A stretch of 46,082 nucleotides of DNA from an uncultured Acetatifactor sp. (lineage in GTDB: Bacteria; Bacillota; Clostridia; Lachnospirales; Lachnospiraceae), in assembly GCA_947625475.1 (NCBI GenBank), contig CANQOL010000027.1:1-46082 (forward strand), given 5' to 3'. Every line of letters starts with the position of its first letter. Position 1 is the stretch's first letter. Positions 27,230 to 35,647 of the stretch are shown one piece after another. Under the pieces are notes generated by a model, which saw nothing but the letters and a program-made list of their open reading frames with translations, ran no database searches and was not told the origin of the DNA. Position numbers and translations under genes: made by a program.

Positions 27230-27937
27230 TTACTCTCCCCCGCCGTCCTCATCGCACAGGAAGGTGGCCGGGCCCATCGGGTAGGCCAGGATCCGCTGCC
27301 CGAACATTTCTTCCGCCTGGCCCCGGGCCTTCCCCGCCAGGATCTGCTCCGCCGCGTCGATCAGCCGGGGGATGATCTCAGGCCCTACCGGGCAGCTGCC
27401 GTGGGACGGGTAGATTTCGTCAAACTGGCCAGCCATAGAGAGCAGACGCCGCAGGCTGTGGACATAGGCATTCATCTGCCGCATCTCCCCAAACATGAAA
27501 ATGCGGCCGTCCTGCACCGGATCCCCCGAAAACAGACGGCGGTTCTTCTCATCCAGCACCGCAATGCTGCCGGGCGTATGTCCCGGCAGGGCCACAATCC
27601 GCAGACTGCGCCCGCCCAGCTCCAGCACACTGCCGTCCCAGACGGGCACTGGCACAGCGGATATGCCTTCCCCGCCCTTCTTATAAAAGTTAATATACTC
27701 GGAGGGGTGCATATAAAACTCCGGGAACTCCCCGTTGCTGCCCATGTGGTCCCGATCCGCATGGGTGTTCAGCAGCTCCAGCGGCAAATCCGTCAGCTCC
27801 CTGGCCAATTCCCTGGCGTTGCGGGCAGCCATGCCGCTGTCAATCAAAAGCGCCCGCTCGCTTCCCGTCAGCAAAAAGAACCTGACGCCTCCCTCCTCAA
27901 AGATCCATGTCTGTCCGTCCAGCTGTTTCCTTTCCAT
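27230..27937 (-). CDS. Metallo-beta-lactamase-fold hydrolase
   Basis: 235 residues. The metal site shows NTHADRDHMGSN, where the second His of the usual HxHxDH is Asp, then LPGHTPGS, LFSGDPVQ and PSHG for the other ligands. HxDxDH variants are known in this fold, so activity is likely but the substrate is unknown. ATG 27937 follows GGGAGG. The start lies inside the end of the small membrane ORF, which suggests translational coupling. Glyoxalase II-like or lactonase activity is possible. Confidence 0.88.
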   Translation of the reverse strand: MERKQLDGQTWIFEEGGVRFFLLTGSERALLIDSGMAARNARELARELTDLPLELLNTHADRDHMGSNGEFPEFYMHPSEYINFYKKGGEGISAVPVPVWDGSVLELGGRSLRIVALPGHTPGSIAVLDEKNRRLFSGDPVQDGRIFMFGEMRQMNAYVHSLRRLLSMAGQFDEIYPSHGSCPVGPEIIPRLIDAAEQILAGKARGQAEEMFGQRILAYPMGPATFLCDEDGGGE

Positions 27938-28040
27938 CTGTACATACCTCCCTGGCAAAAATTAAAAGGTAAATCCCACCACAGCAAAGCGCCGCCCCTA
28001 TGAGAAGGATTCCAATGATCCTGCTTTTTCTGCCCTTCAA
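27897..28040 (-). CDS. Possible 47-residue single-span membrane protein, TTG start
   Basis: Reads (M)KGRKSRIIGILLIGAALC, then CGGIYLLIFAREVCTDGKET and ends AGRTDMDL. A basic N-terminus and one hydrophobic helix (about 8-30) give a clean membrane topology. AAGGAGG (28048-28054) sits exactly 7 nt before TTG 28038-28040, and an in-frame TAA lies just upstream. It overlaps the MBL gene start by 41 bp in another frame. It could be a real small protein coupled to the MBL gene, or a leader ORF. Confidence 0.5.
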   Translation of the reverse strand: MKGRKSRIIGILLIGAALCCGGIYLLIFAREVCTDGKETAGRTDMDL

Positions 28041-28205
28041 AATCTGCCCTCCTTATCGTAAGCCTCCGCTATCCTGCACGGTTACGCCTCCGCACCCAAC
28101 CGTCCGGCAGGGAAATCTCCGTCTCCTAATCAGTAGAATACCACTTTCCGTCGCCTTCCTCAAGCAAAAACATAATGCCATCGCTCCGCGAACAGGTATT
28201 TTGCA

Positions 28206-28275
28206 CAACTGTCAGTTGAAATTATGCAAAAACGCCTCTATTGAATGCAACCTATGTTCGTGCTACAATGCAACC
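28206..28275 (+). promoter_or_regulatory. Promoter and candidate operators of the XRE-ABC operon
   Basis: TTGAAT (28241-28246), 17 bp, TACAAT (28264-28269). AATGCAACC is repeated at 28244-28252 and 28267-28275, over both promoter elements, 23 bp apart. Upstream, CAACTG-T-CAGTTG (28206-28218) is a perfect palindrome. Either could be a site for the regulator. The rest of 28041-28205 shows no gene. Confidence 0.65.
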
Positions 28276-28301
28276 ATCAAGGGGAAAGGACGGTGTTTGG
28301 A

Positions 28302-29231
28302 ATGCCGAATCTATTAAGTGAACGGATTGCAGCTTTGCGAAAGGAGAGGGGGCTTACCCAGGAACAGCTGGGCAGGCTGGTGGGAGTGTCCTATCAGGCG
28401 GTTGGCAAATGGGAAAAGGGCGGTGCGCCGGATGTAGAGCTCCTGCCTGTCCTGTCCAGGCAGCTTGGGGTGACTATCGACGCCCTCTTTGGCATGGAGG
28501 GCAGGGAGCAGGAGGACCCGGCGGAAGCGGTGGGCCGGTGGCTGCGGGGCTTTCCCTCAAAGGAGCGGCTGGATCAATTCTGCCGGCTGGTTTGGGCGTC
28601 TAAGAAATATTTCATACCGGACGAAGAGGGCGAGATTTCTCTGCCGGTGACTGACTATCCAGAAACGTGCAAATTTGCCTATGGGGATGGCAGCGAGCTC
28701 CTGCAGCTTTCGCAGATTGTGACAGAGGGCGGCATCCTTTTTGATGTTCACGCCGAGGATCTGTCCTTTGCGACGCTGTGGTCAAAGCCAAAGGGCGGCT
28801 GGGCCCAGTGGCTGGCGCCAAAGGAAGAATACCGGAAGCTCTTTTCGGTTTTGGCAAGGCCGGGGTGTCTGGAACTGATGGAATACATCTATAACCGAAA
28901 AATAGGCTGGTTCTCTACAAGCGTTGTGACAAAACACCTGAACATGGCGCGGGAGGCGGTGGAGGAACTGCTGGAGGCGCTGACGGAGCTGAAGCTGGTA
29001 TCCTCCATGGAGCTTGAGCTGGAGGAAGGCGAGACCAAGGTCTATGAGGTTACGGAGCCCTGGAAGCTGATCCCCTTCCTGGTGCTGGCCCGGACGCTCA
29101 TGCAGTGCGAGTCCAACTATCTGCGGCTGTACTGCGCGGTGCCGCTCTTTGGGCCGGATGAAATCTGGGAAGAGGCAAAAAAAGGATGTGCCGGGCAGAC
29201 AGCAGCGAAAATCTCCCCGGAGACAAAATAA
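28302..29231 (+). CDS. XRE-family transcriptional regulator with long C-terminal domain
   Basis: 309 residues. Residues about 3-60 are a helix-turn-helix of the XRE type (LSERIAALRKERGLTQEQLG, then VSYQAVGKWEKGGAPD). The following 250 residues hold a region with a winged-helix look (TSVVTKHLNMAREAVEELLEAL) that may sense a ligand or dimerise. ATG 28302 follows GGAAAGGA; frames further upstream run into the promoter. It lies 28 nt before the ABC exporter and probably controls it. Confidence 0.85.
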   Translation: MPNLLSERIAALRKERGLTQEQLGRLVGVSYQAVGKWEKGGAPDVELLPVLSRQLGVTIDALFGMEGREQEDPAEAVGRWLRGFPSKERLDQFCRLVWASKKYFIPDEEGEISLPVTDYPETCKFAYGDGSELLQLSQIVTEGGILFDVHAEDLSFATLWSKPKGGWAQWLAPKEEYRKLFSVLARPGCLELMEYIYNRKIGWFSTSVVTKHLNMAREAVEELLEALTELKLVSSMELELEEGETKVYEVTEPWKLIPFLVLARTLMQCESNYLRLYCAVPLFGPDEIWEEAKKGCAGQTAAKISPETK

Positions 29232-29259
29232 AAGCATTATAGGAAGGAGCGCTCTTATC

Positions 29260-30882
29260 ATGGGTTACTATTTAAAAAAATATTGGCTGATCAATCTCGC
29301 GGCGATTTTGCTGCTGCTTATCGTGTGCGCCCTGCAAACGGGAAACAGTCTTCTCATGATGCAGACCTTTCAGAGCATCATTGCGCTTGATCTGCGGGGA
29401 TTTTTCTTTTGGGAGCTGATGCTGGTGGGCTCCTGGTTTATTCTCCTGTGGGCCGACAGCCTCTATGAGTTTCTCCAGGGACGGGCCATTCGGGACATGA
29501 ACAACGCGGTACGGCGGGACATGACGGCGACCCTGCTACGCAAGTCCCATGCGGAATTCCACGGGAAGGACACAGGAGAATACCTATCCTGGTTCACCAA
29601 TGATGTGAACCAAATCGAGGAGCTTGCCTGGCAGCCCTTTTATCGCTGTGTCGCCTGCGCGGCCAACGTTATATTCAGCGCCATCGCTCTGCTGACGCTC
29701 CACTGGTCCCTTCTTGCGGCGGCCCTGGTCAATGTGGCCGTGATGATGCTGGTTCCCCAGCTCTTCTCGAAGCGCATGGAGAAGCTGGGAAAAGCCTGTG
29801 AAGCAGGACAGGCCAAGGCCACCGGCAGGCTGAAGGATCTTTTGTCGGGCTATGACGTCCTGCGCTCCTTTGGCCGGGAACAGCGTTTCCGTCAGGGGGC
29901 GGCTGAGGCCAGCGGGCAGATTGAAAATCCCAAATATAAACTCACCTATGTGAAGGCGTTTATCGGCGCGGGATTTGAGTGCGTAAACATCACCATGCAG
30001 ATGCTGACAAATATTCTGATCGGTGTGCTTTCCATCCGGGGCGTGATTCTCCAGGGGGCCCTGATGGGCGGCGGCAACCTGTGCGGCAGTCTCTCCAACG
30101 GCATCGGCAACGCGGCCCAGCTCCTGCTGTCCTTTTCCTCCACGAAGCCCTATTTTGATAAAATTACCGTTCACAGCGACAGGATTCCGGACGAAGCGGG
30201 CGGCGGCCTCAAGCCGCTTGACAGCGCCATCACCGTAAAGGGCCTCACCTTCCAATACGACGAAAAGCCCCTCCTGCGGGATCTGTCCCTCACCTTCCGA
30301 AAGGGCGACAAGTACGCTCTCACCGGTCCCTCCGGGTGCGGAAAGTCCACGCTCCTAAAGCTCCTGCTGGGCTGGCTGCCGGACTATAGCGGCGCCATCC
30401 GCTTTGACGGCGCGGACGCCCGCGGCTTCACACCGGAACAGCTTCAGCGGCAGATGAGCTACATTGAGCAGAATGTGTTCCTTTTCAACTCCACCATCCG
30501 GGACAACATCACTCTGGGCGAGGACTTTTCCGACGCACAGGTGGAGAAGGCCCTGCGGGACAGCGCCCTCATGGGAGATCTGGCCGCCATGCCGGAGGGC
30601 CTGGATACCCCGGTGGGTGAGGACGGCAGCAATCTCTCCGGCGGGCAGAAGCAGCGGGTGGCCATCGCCCGGGCGCTGATCCACCGCCGCTCCATCCTCC
30701 TGGTGGACGAAGGCACCAGCGCTCTGGACCAGAAAAACGCGGGTATCGTGGAAGAGAGCCTGCTTGCCAACCCGGAGCTGACTCTGATCCTGGTCAGCCA
30801 CCATCTGACCCCGGAGCGGAAGGGACAGTTTACCCAGGTGTACGACCTGCAGGCCGCAACTCCCTGCCTGAAATCGGCCTAA
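29260..30882 (+). CDS. ABC exporter, fused membrane and ATPase domains
   Basis: 540 residues, a half-transporter that would work as a dimer. Membrane domain about 1-300 (helices such as WLINLAAILLLLIVCA), ATPase domain about 320-530. Walker A GPSGCGKST, Q-loop EQNVFLF, signature LSGGQKQR, Walker B ILLVDE, and H-loop SHH are intact; the usual DEATSALD is DEGTSALD. AAGGAG lies 10 nt before ATG 29260. The cargo is unknown. Pairing with an XRE regulator suggests drug or peptide export. Confidence 0.92.
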   Translation: MGYYLKKYWLINLAAILLLLIVCALQTGNSLLMMQTFQSIIALDLRGFFFWELMLVGSWFILLWADSLYEFLQGRAIRDMNNAVRRDMTATLLRKSHAEFHGKDTGEYLSWFTNDVNQIEELAWQPFYRCVACAANVIFSAIALLTLHWSLLAAALVNVAVMMLVPQLFSKRMEKLGKACEAGQAKATGRLKDLLSGYDVLRSFGREQRFRQGAAEASGQIENPKYKLTYVKAFIGAGFECVNITMQMLTNILIGVLSIRGVILQGALMGGGNLCGSLSNGIGNAAQLLLSFSSTKPYFDKITVHSDRIPDEAGGGLKPLDSAITVKGLTFQYDEKPLLRDLSLTFRKGDKYALTGPSGCGKSTLLKLLLGWLPDYSGAIRFDGADARGFTPEQLQRQMSYIEQNVFLFNSTIRDNITLGEDFSDAQVEKALRDSALMGDLAAMPEGLDTPVGEDGSNLSGGQKQRVAIARALIHRRSILLVDEGTSALDQKNAGIVEESLLANPELTLILVSHHLTPERKGQFTQVYDLQAATPCLKSA

Positions 30883-30901
30883 GCTGCGGGCGGTATTCCA
30901 A

Positions 30902-30946
30902 AAAACCGGGACTGTGTGCTAATTCCTTAGTGCGCAGCCCCGTTTT
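30902..30946 (+). terminator. Intrinsic terminator of the XRE-ABC operon
   Basis: A 15-position stem (30907-30921 with 30928-30942, some G-U pairs, one mismatch), 6-nt loop, then TTTT, and A-rich on the 5' side. Confidence 0.8.
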
Positions 30947-31043
30947 GATACGCAGGATGGCTCAGCTCACAGCTTCCCCTCTTTCAGCGGCGTGTCCCAC
31001 GCCATATGATAGATCCAGCTTTTTCTCGGCTTTTTGTAATATT

Positions 31044-31940
31044 TCAGGCGGTCTTTTGCCCCAGGCAGATCAGCCTTGCGTATTTGTTTTCAGAATCCTC
31101 TGCAATCATAATATTTCCCTGCTGTATGTGATAGTCAATTCTCCTTGCATACCACCAGTCTCCCACACCCAATTGGCAGCTGCCTAAGATGTCGCCGATG
31201 ATTCTTGCCTCTTTGATTGGTTTGCGGGTCATCTTTTTCCACAGCAGAAAATCATAAAAATCCTCCGGGACCCCGACAACTCTCCCATTGAGGACTGTCC
31301 GGAGCGGGCTGTTTTCCTCAGTCAGCTCACTCCACAGCATGGCATACCTGCGCACTTCTTCTTTGGTCAGCGCCTTTTCACAGGGCAGGAAACCCGCAAA
31401 TTCTTCCGCCGAAATTTCTCCCCAATTGCTGTAAGACAGAATGCCTTTCTCCCATACGGCATACTCCGGCAGCTTCACCGCATAAATCTCCGTTTCATAT
31501 TTCAGCAGCATCCGGCACAGGCTGTAAAAGCCGCATCGAGAATAGGGCGCGTCGCTGTACCAGATCCGAATCGCTTCGCCATCCTCCAAAAACTGAATCA
31601 GCCGCTGCAGTTCATTTACATAGACATCTCCCGCTTGTCTCAGTTCCTCTTTCAATGCAAGGGATCTTCCGCATCGGTTCTGCGAAAGCAGGGAACAGAT
31701 CAGTTCTTTCCGATAAGGGCTGTCTACAGGCTCTTTCACATCACCGATATCCAACATAAAACCCAGGCATACCACTTCCCGCGACGTTCCTTCTACCCAT
31801 CCGGCAAAAGGCCTTTCCGGCGGCTTCTTTTTCCCCGCCGCTAAGACAGCGGTCGGTCCGTCGACTCTGCCCGCCGCAACCTTATTTTTAGCGGCTTTCA
31901 TGGCGGCCGCTTCACTGTCGCCGAACAATACCTCGATCAT
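31044..31940 (-). CDS. DUF1835 / DUF3658 domain protein
   Basis: 298 residues, cytoplasmic. The N-terminal MIEVLFGDSEAAAMKAAK and central RIWYSDAPYSRCGFYSLC fit DUF1835. The C-terminal RKPIKEARIIGDILGS and ARRIDYHIQQGNIM fit DUF3658. Function is not established for this family. GGGAGGG precedes ATG 31940. It stands alone between two plus-strand genes. Moderate GC, in an accessory-looking stretch with the XRE-ABC pair. Confidence 0.75.
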   Translation of the reverse strand: MIEVLFGDSEAAAMKAAKNKVAAGRVDGPTAVLAAGKKKPPERPFAGWVEGTSREVVCLGFMLDIGDVKEPVDSPYRKELICSLLSQNRCGRSLALKEELRQAGDVYVNELQRLIQFLEDGEAIRIWYSDAPYSRCGFYSLCRMLLKYETEIYAVKLPEYAVWEKGILSYSNWGEISAEEFAGFLPCEKALTKEEVRRYAMLWSELTEENSPLRTVLNGRVVGVPEDFYDFLLWKKMTRKPIKEARIIGDILGSCQLGVGDWWYARRIDYHIQQGNIMIAEDSENKYARLICLGQKTA

Positions 31941-32198
31941 GCCTTTTCCCTCCCGGAAATTCCAACTTCCTGCTCTCAACATTTCCCCGCCGGACGGCGG
32001 CTTGTTTCTCTAAATATAATACTACAATCACCCTCATTTTCCCAGCCTATTTTTAACATATTGCCAGCCGGCCCTGATTCCTATCTACAGTCTCCGCATT
32101 TTTCGCCGTTTCCATATTGACATCCGCCGGCGTAACAACTACCATTTAAATAGGCTTTCTCAAGCTGCCGCATATGATTTAGAAGGAGAAAGAAAAAT

Positions 32199-33374
32199 AT
32201 GAAATACAGACTTGACCGATATGGCAATCAGATCTCTCAGCTGGGTTATGGCTGTATGAGATTCAGCAGGAAGGGGAACAGTATCGACTACGAAAAGGCC
32301 GAGCGGGAAGTCCTGCTCGCCATCAGCCAGGGTGTCAACTATTTTGACACCGCCTACATCTATCCCGGCAGTGAGGAATGTCTCGGCCGGATTCTGGATG
32401 CCAATCAATGCCGTGACAAGGTTTATATTGCGACCAAGCTTCCCCAATATATCATGCGCTCCGCGGCGGCCATCGACAGAACCTTCCGCGAAGAGCTCTC
32501 CCGTCTGCGCACAGACCACATTGATTATTATCTCATGCACATGTTTACCGATTATGCCGAGTGGGAGCATTTGCAGGCCCTGAATATCGAGGACTGGATC
32601 CTCCGGCAGAAAAAAGAGGGACGGATCCGCAGCGTCGGCTTTTCCTACCACGGCGATACGGAAATGTTCCTGAAGATTCTGAATGCCTACGATTGGGATT
32701 TCTGCCAGATTCAGTACAACTATTTGGATGAGCATACCCAGGCGGGGAGAAGGGGCCTCCAGGCAGCGGCAAAGAAGGGGATCCCTGTCATCATTATGGA
32801 GCCTCTCCGGGGCGGCAAGCTGGTCAACCTGCCGGACCAGGCAAGGAAGGTGCTTGCCTCCGGCCGCCCAGGCTGTACGCCCGCCGAGCTCGGTCTCCGC
32901 TGGCTTTGGGATCAGCCGGAGGTCACCTGCGTGCTTTCCGGCATGAATTCCGAAGAGATGGTGCGGGAAAACATCCGCATCGCCTCCGAGGCTGAGCCCG
33001 GACATCTGACAAAGGAGGATCTGCAGATTGTGGAGCAGATCAAACGCATCCTCCGCGAGCGGGAAAAGGTCGGCTGCACAGGCTGCCGGTACTGCATGCC
33101 CTGTCCCAAGGGAGTGGATATCCCGGGCAATTTTTACTATTATAACCTGATGTATATGGAGAAAAAGTCCTCCGCCCGCTTTGAGTTTGCTCGGAACATG
33201 GGGCTTCGCAAGGAACCCGGTTTCGCCTCTCAGTGCGTCGGCTGCGGCAAGTGCGAAAAGCACTGCCCTCAGCACATCAGCATCCGGGAAAAGCTGAAGG
33301 AGGCCGATCAGGCCCTCAGGCCCCTGCCCTATAAGATCGGGATCCAGGCGGCACGCAGATTCCTGGTCCGGTAA
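32199..33374 (+). CDS. Aldo/keto reductase with C-terminal 4Fe-4S ferredoxin domain
   Basis: 391 residues. The AKR barrel covers about 1-280: GYGCMRFS, NYFDTAYIYPGSE (Asp/Tyr catalytic region), VYIATKLP (Lys) and DYYLMH (His) are visible. The tail has two cysteine clusters, CTGCRYCMPCP and CVGCGKCEKHCP, for 4Fe-4S centres. This architecture is common in anaerobic clostridia, where it may draw electrons from ferredoxin rather than only NADPH. AAGGAG precedes the ATG. Transcribed alone, followed by a terminator. Substrate unknown. Confidence 0.93.
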   Translation: MKYRLDRYGNQISQLGYGCMRFSRKGNSIDYEKAEREVLLAISQGVNYFDTAYIYPGSEECLGRILDANQCRDKVYIATKLPQYIMRSAAAIDRTFREELSRLRTDHIDYYLMHMFTDYAEWEHLQALNIEDWILRQKKEGRIRSVGFSYHGDTEMFLKILNAYDWDFCQIQYNYLDEHTQAGRRGLQAAAKKGIPVIIMEPLRGGKLVNLPDQARKVLASGRPGCTPAELGLRWLWDQPEVTCVLSGMNSEEMVRENIRIASEAEPGHLTKEDLQIVEQIKRILREREKVGCTGCRYCMPCPKGVDIPGNFYYYNLMYMEKKSSARFEFARNMGLRKEPGFASQCVGCGKCEKHCPQHISIREKLKEADQALRPLPYKIGIQAARRFLVR

Positions 33375-33456
33375 AGCATACCGTCCCTGCTATTTTCTCA
33401 ACAGGGCTTCCGTCTAAGACGAAATCAGCGATAATTCCAGGATAGATATCTTCCTT

Positions 33457-33499
33457 AAAAACGGACAGAGGATGCGGTAAATGCCTCTGCCCGTTTTTT
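33457..33499 (+). terminator. Intrinsic terminator after the aldo/keto reductase gene
   Basis: Stem ACGG + CAGAGG (33461-33471) with CCTCTG + CCGT (33484-33494), then TTTTT, with AAAA on the 5' side. Confidence 0.85.
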
Positions 33500-33542
33500 G
33501 ATGCGGCTGCATATATTTTCCTGCTCTTCCGAAAAAATATAG

Positions 33543-33576
33543 GTGCAATCGAACATATTTTCTGGTATACTATATT
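33543..33576 (+). promoter_or_regulatory. SOS-type promoter with LexA-like box
   Basis: CGAACATATTTTC (33550-33562) matches the Firmicute LexA box CGAACATATGTTC at 12 of 13 positions. It lies between a weak -35 (GTGCAA 33543-33548) and -10 TATACT (33566-33571), so LexA would block the promoter of the polymerase-YolD pair. Confidence 0.7.
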
Positions 33577-33668
33577 CATACGGGCCCTTGGATGCGGCGT
33601 TCTGCCCATTTTTCCCGCCGGGCAGGGCTTTTGCGCACTCCTGGTCCCGCCCGCAGAAAGGAGGCTCC

Positions 33669-35192
33669 ATGGAAGAGCAGCGCAGCTATATTGCCATCGA
33701 TCTGAAATCCTTTTACGCCTCCGTGGAGTGCGTGGAGCGGGGGCTGGATCCTCTCGCCACCCACCTGGTGGTAGCGGACCCGTCCCGGACTGAAAAAACC
33801 ATCTGTCTGGCTGTCTCCCCCTCCCTGAAAGCCTACGGCATCCCGGGCCGGGCCCGGCTCTTCGAGGTGGTGGAGCGGGTAAAGCAGGTCAACCGGGAGC
33901 GAAGGGGAAAGGCCCCGGGCGGGGTGCTCACGGGCTCCTCCTGGTCCGCCCCGGAGCTGGCAGGGCACCCGGAGCTTTCCCTCTCCTATATCACCGCTCC
34001 CCCCCGGATGGCCTTCTACCTGGAATACAGCACCCGGGTGTACCGGGTGTACCTCAAATACATCGCCCCCGAGGACATTCACGTCTATTCCATCGACGAG
34101 GTGTTCCTGGACGCAACCCATTATCTGGACACCTACCGTCTCACGGCCAGAGAGCTGGCCTCCCGGATCCTGCGGGATATCCTTTCCTCCACGGGCATCA
34201 CCGCCACCGCAGGCATCGGCACCAATCTGTACCTGTGTAAGATTGCCATGGATATCGTGGCCAAGCATGTGACCCCGGACGAGAACGGGGCCCGCATCGC
34301 CTGTCTGGACGAGGAAAGCTATCGGCGCCTGCTCTGGAGCCACAGGCCTCTCACGGATTTCTGGCGCGTGGGTCCCGGCTACCGAAAAAAACTGGAAGAA
34401 AACGGCCTCTACACCATGGGAGACATCGCCAGATGCTCCCTGGGGGGGCCGGGAGAATACCACAACGAGGAACTCCTGTATCGGCTCTTCGGGGTGAACG
34501 CAGAGCTTTTGATCGATCACGCCTGGGGCTGGGAGCCCGTCACCATAGACCTGATCAAGGCTTACCGGCCCGAGACCAACAGTATCTGCTCCGGCCAGGT
34601 GCTCCAGCGGCCCTATGATTTTGCGCAGGCCCGCATCGTCGTCCGGGAGATGGCCGACTCCCTGGCCTTGGATCTGGTGGAGAAAAAGCTGATAACCGAC
34701 CAGCTTACCCTCACCGTCGGCTTCGACGTTGAAAATCTGAAGGGCCGCGGAAGCCGGGGCACCTACGCCGGAGAGGTCACGGTGGACCACTATGGGCGCA
34801 GAATTCCCAAGCACGCCCACGGCACGGCCAACCTGAAGCGTCAAACCTCTTCCGCCAGCCTGATCACGGAGGCCGTTCTGGGTCTCTACGACCGGATCAC
34901 GGACCCCGGGCTTCTCATCCGCCGCCTTACCCTGACGGCCAACCGTCTGGCCCAGGAGAGCTCTCTGGAGGGGACCGTCTCCTACGAGCAGCTGGAGCTG
35001 TTTGCAGACCCTGCGGCGGAGAGCGCCCGGGAGGCGGAGAGGGAACGCCTGGCTAAGGAGCGCAGCCTACAGGAGGCCATGCTCTCCATCAAAAAAAGAT
35101 ACGGGAAAAACGCCCTCCTGAAGGGAACCGATTTCCAGGAGGGAGCCACCGCCAGGGCGCGGAATGATCAGATCGGAGGACACAAGGCATGA
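33669..35192 (+). CDS. Y-family translesion DNA polymerase (UmuC/DinB-like)
   Basis: 507 residues. Copies damaged DNA during the SOS response. The palm shows AIDLKSFYASVEC (catalytic D11) and YSIDEVFLD (Asp-Glu pair), then TATAGIGTNLYLCKIAMD and a helix-hairpin-helix region (FWRVGPGYRKKL). The C-terminal part with TLTVGFD and the little-finger region follows. The extended form with a YolD-type partner resembles B. subtilis YqjW/UvrX. AAAGGAGG precedes ATG 33669. It overlaps the next gene by ATGA and has a LexA-like box upstream. Confidence 0.92.
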   Translation: MEEQRSYIAIDLKSFYASVECVERGLDPLATHLVVADPSRTEKTICLAVSPSLKAYGIPGRARLFEVVERVKQVNRERRGKAPGGVLTGSSWSAPELAGHPELSLSYITAPPRMAFYLEYSTRVYRVYLKYIAPEDIHVYSIDEVFLDATHYLDTYRLTARELASRILRDILSSTGITATAGIGTNLYLCKIAMDIVAKHVTPDENGARIACLDEESYRRLLWSHRPLTDFWRVGPGYRKKLEENGLYTMGDIARCSLGGPGEYHNEELLYRLFGVNAELLIDHAWGWEPVTIDLIKAYRPETNSICSGQVLQRPYDFAQARIVVREMADSLALDLVEKKLITDQLTLTVGFDVENLKGRGSRGTYAGEVTVDHYGRRIPKHAHGTANLKRQTSSASLITEAVLGLYDRITDPGLLIRRLTLTANRLAQESSLEGTVSYEQLELFADPAAESAREAERERLAKERSLQEAMLSIKKRYGKNALLKGTDFQEGATARARNDQIGGHKA

Positions 35193-35647
35193 GAGAGGAT
35201 CACAGCTACGACGACATCATCCATCTGCCCCATCCCGACTCCGCCGTCCACCCCCGGATGCCTCTGGCGGACCGGGCGGCCCAGTTTTCCCCCTTTGCCG
35301 CCCTCACCGGCCACGACGCCGCCATCCGGGAGACAGAGCGGCTCACCCAGAGCCGGCGGGAGCCCACGGAGGATCAAAAGGAGCTGCTGGATCAGCGGCT
35401 GCAGATGATCCGGGAGATTCTTGCCCGTCAGAAAGGGGAGCCGATTTCCCCTGAAATCAACAGCTCCCCCAAAATTACCTTTACCTATTTTGAGCCGGAC
35501 GGGAAAAAGGAGGGGGGCTCCTACCTGACCGTCACAGACAGGGTGCGCAGGATCGATCCTCTGGCCCGCCAGGTGGTTCTGGCCGGAGGCACGGTCCTGG
35601 ACATCGGACGCCTGTGGGCCATCGAGGGGGCAATGTTTACTTCCTAA
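35189..35647 (+). CDS. YolD-like protein
   Basis: 152 residues. The segment MPLADRAAQFSPFAALTGHD is the recognisable YolD-like start, and the C-terminal half (YFEPDGKKEGGSYLTVTD and VLDIGRLWAIE) forms the beta-rich fold. YolD-like proteins are coupled to Y-family polymerases and thought to aid them. The start ATG overlaps the polymerase stop (ATGA), so translation is coupled. The last 11 bp overlap the convergent methyltransferase gene. Confidence 0.85.
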   Translation: MREDHSYDDIIHLPHPDSAVHPRMPLADRAAQFSPFAALTGHDAAIRETERLTQSRREPTEDQKELLDQRLQMIREILARQKGEPISPEINSSPKITFTYFEPDGKKEGGSYLTVTDRVRRIDPLARQVVLAGGTVLDIGRLWAIEGAMFTS

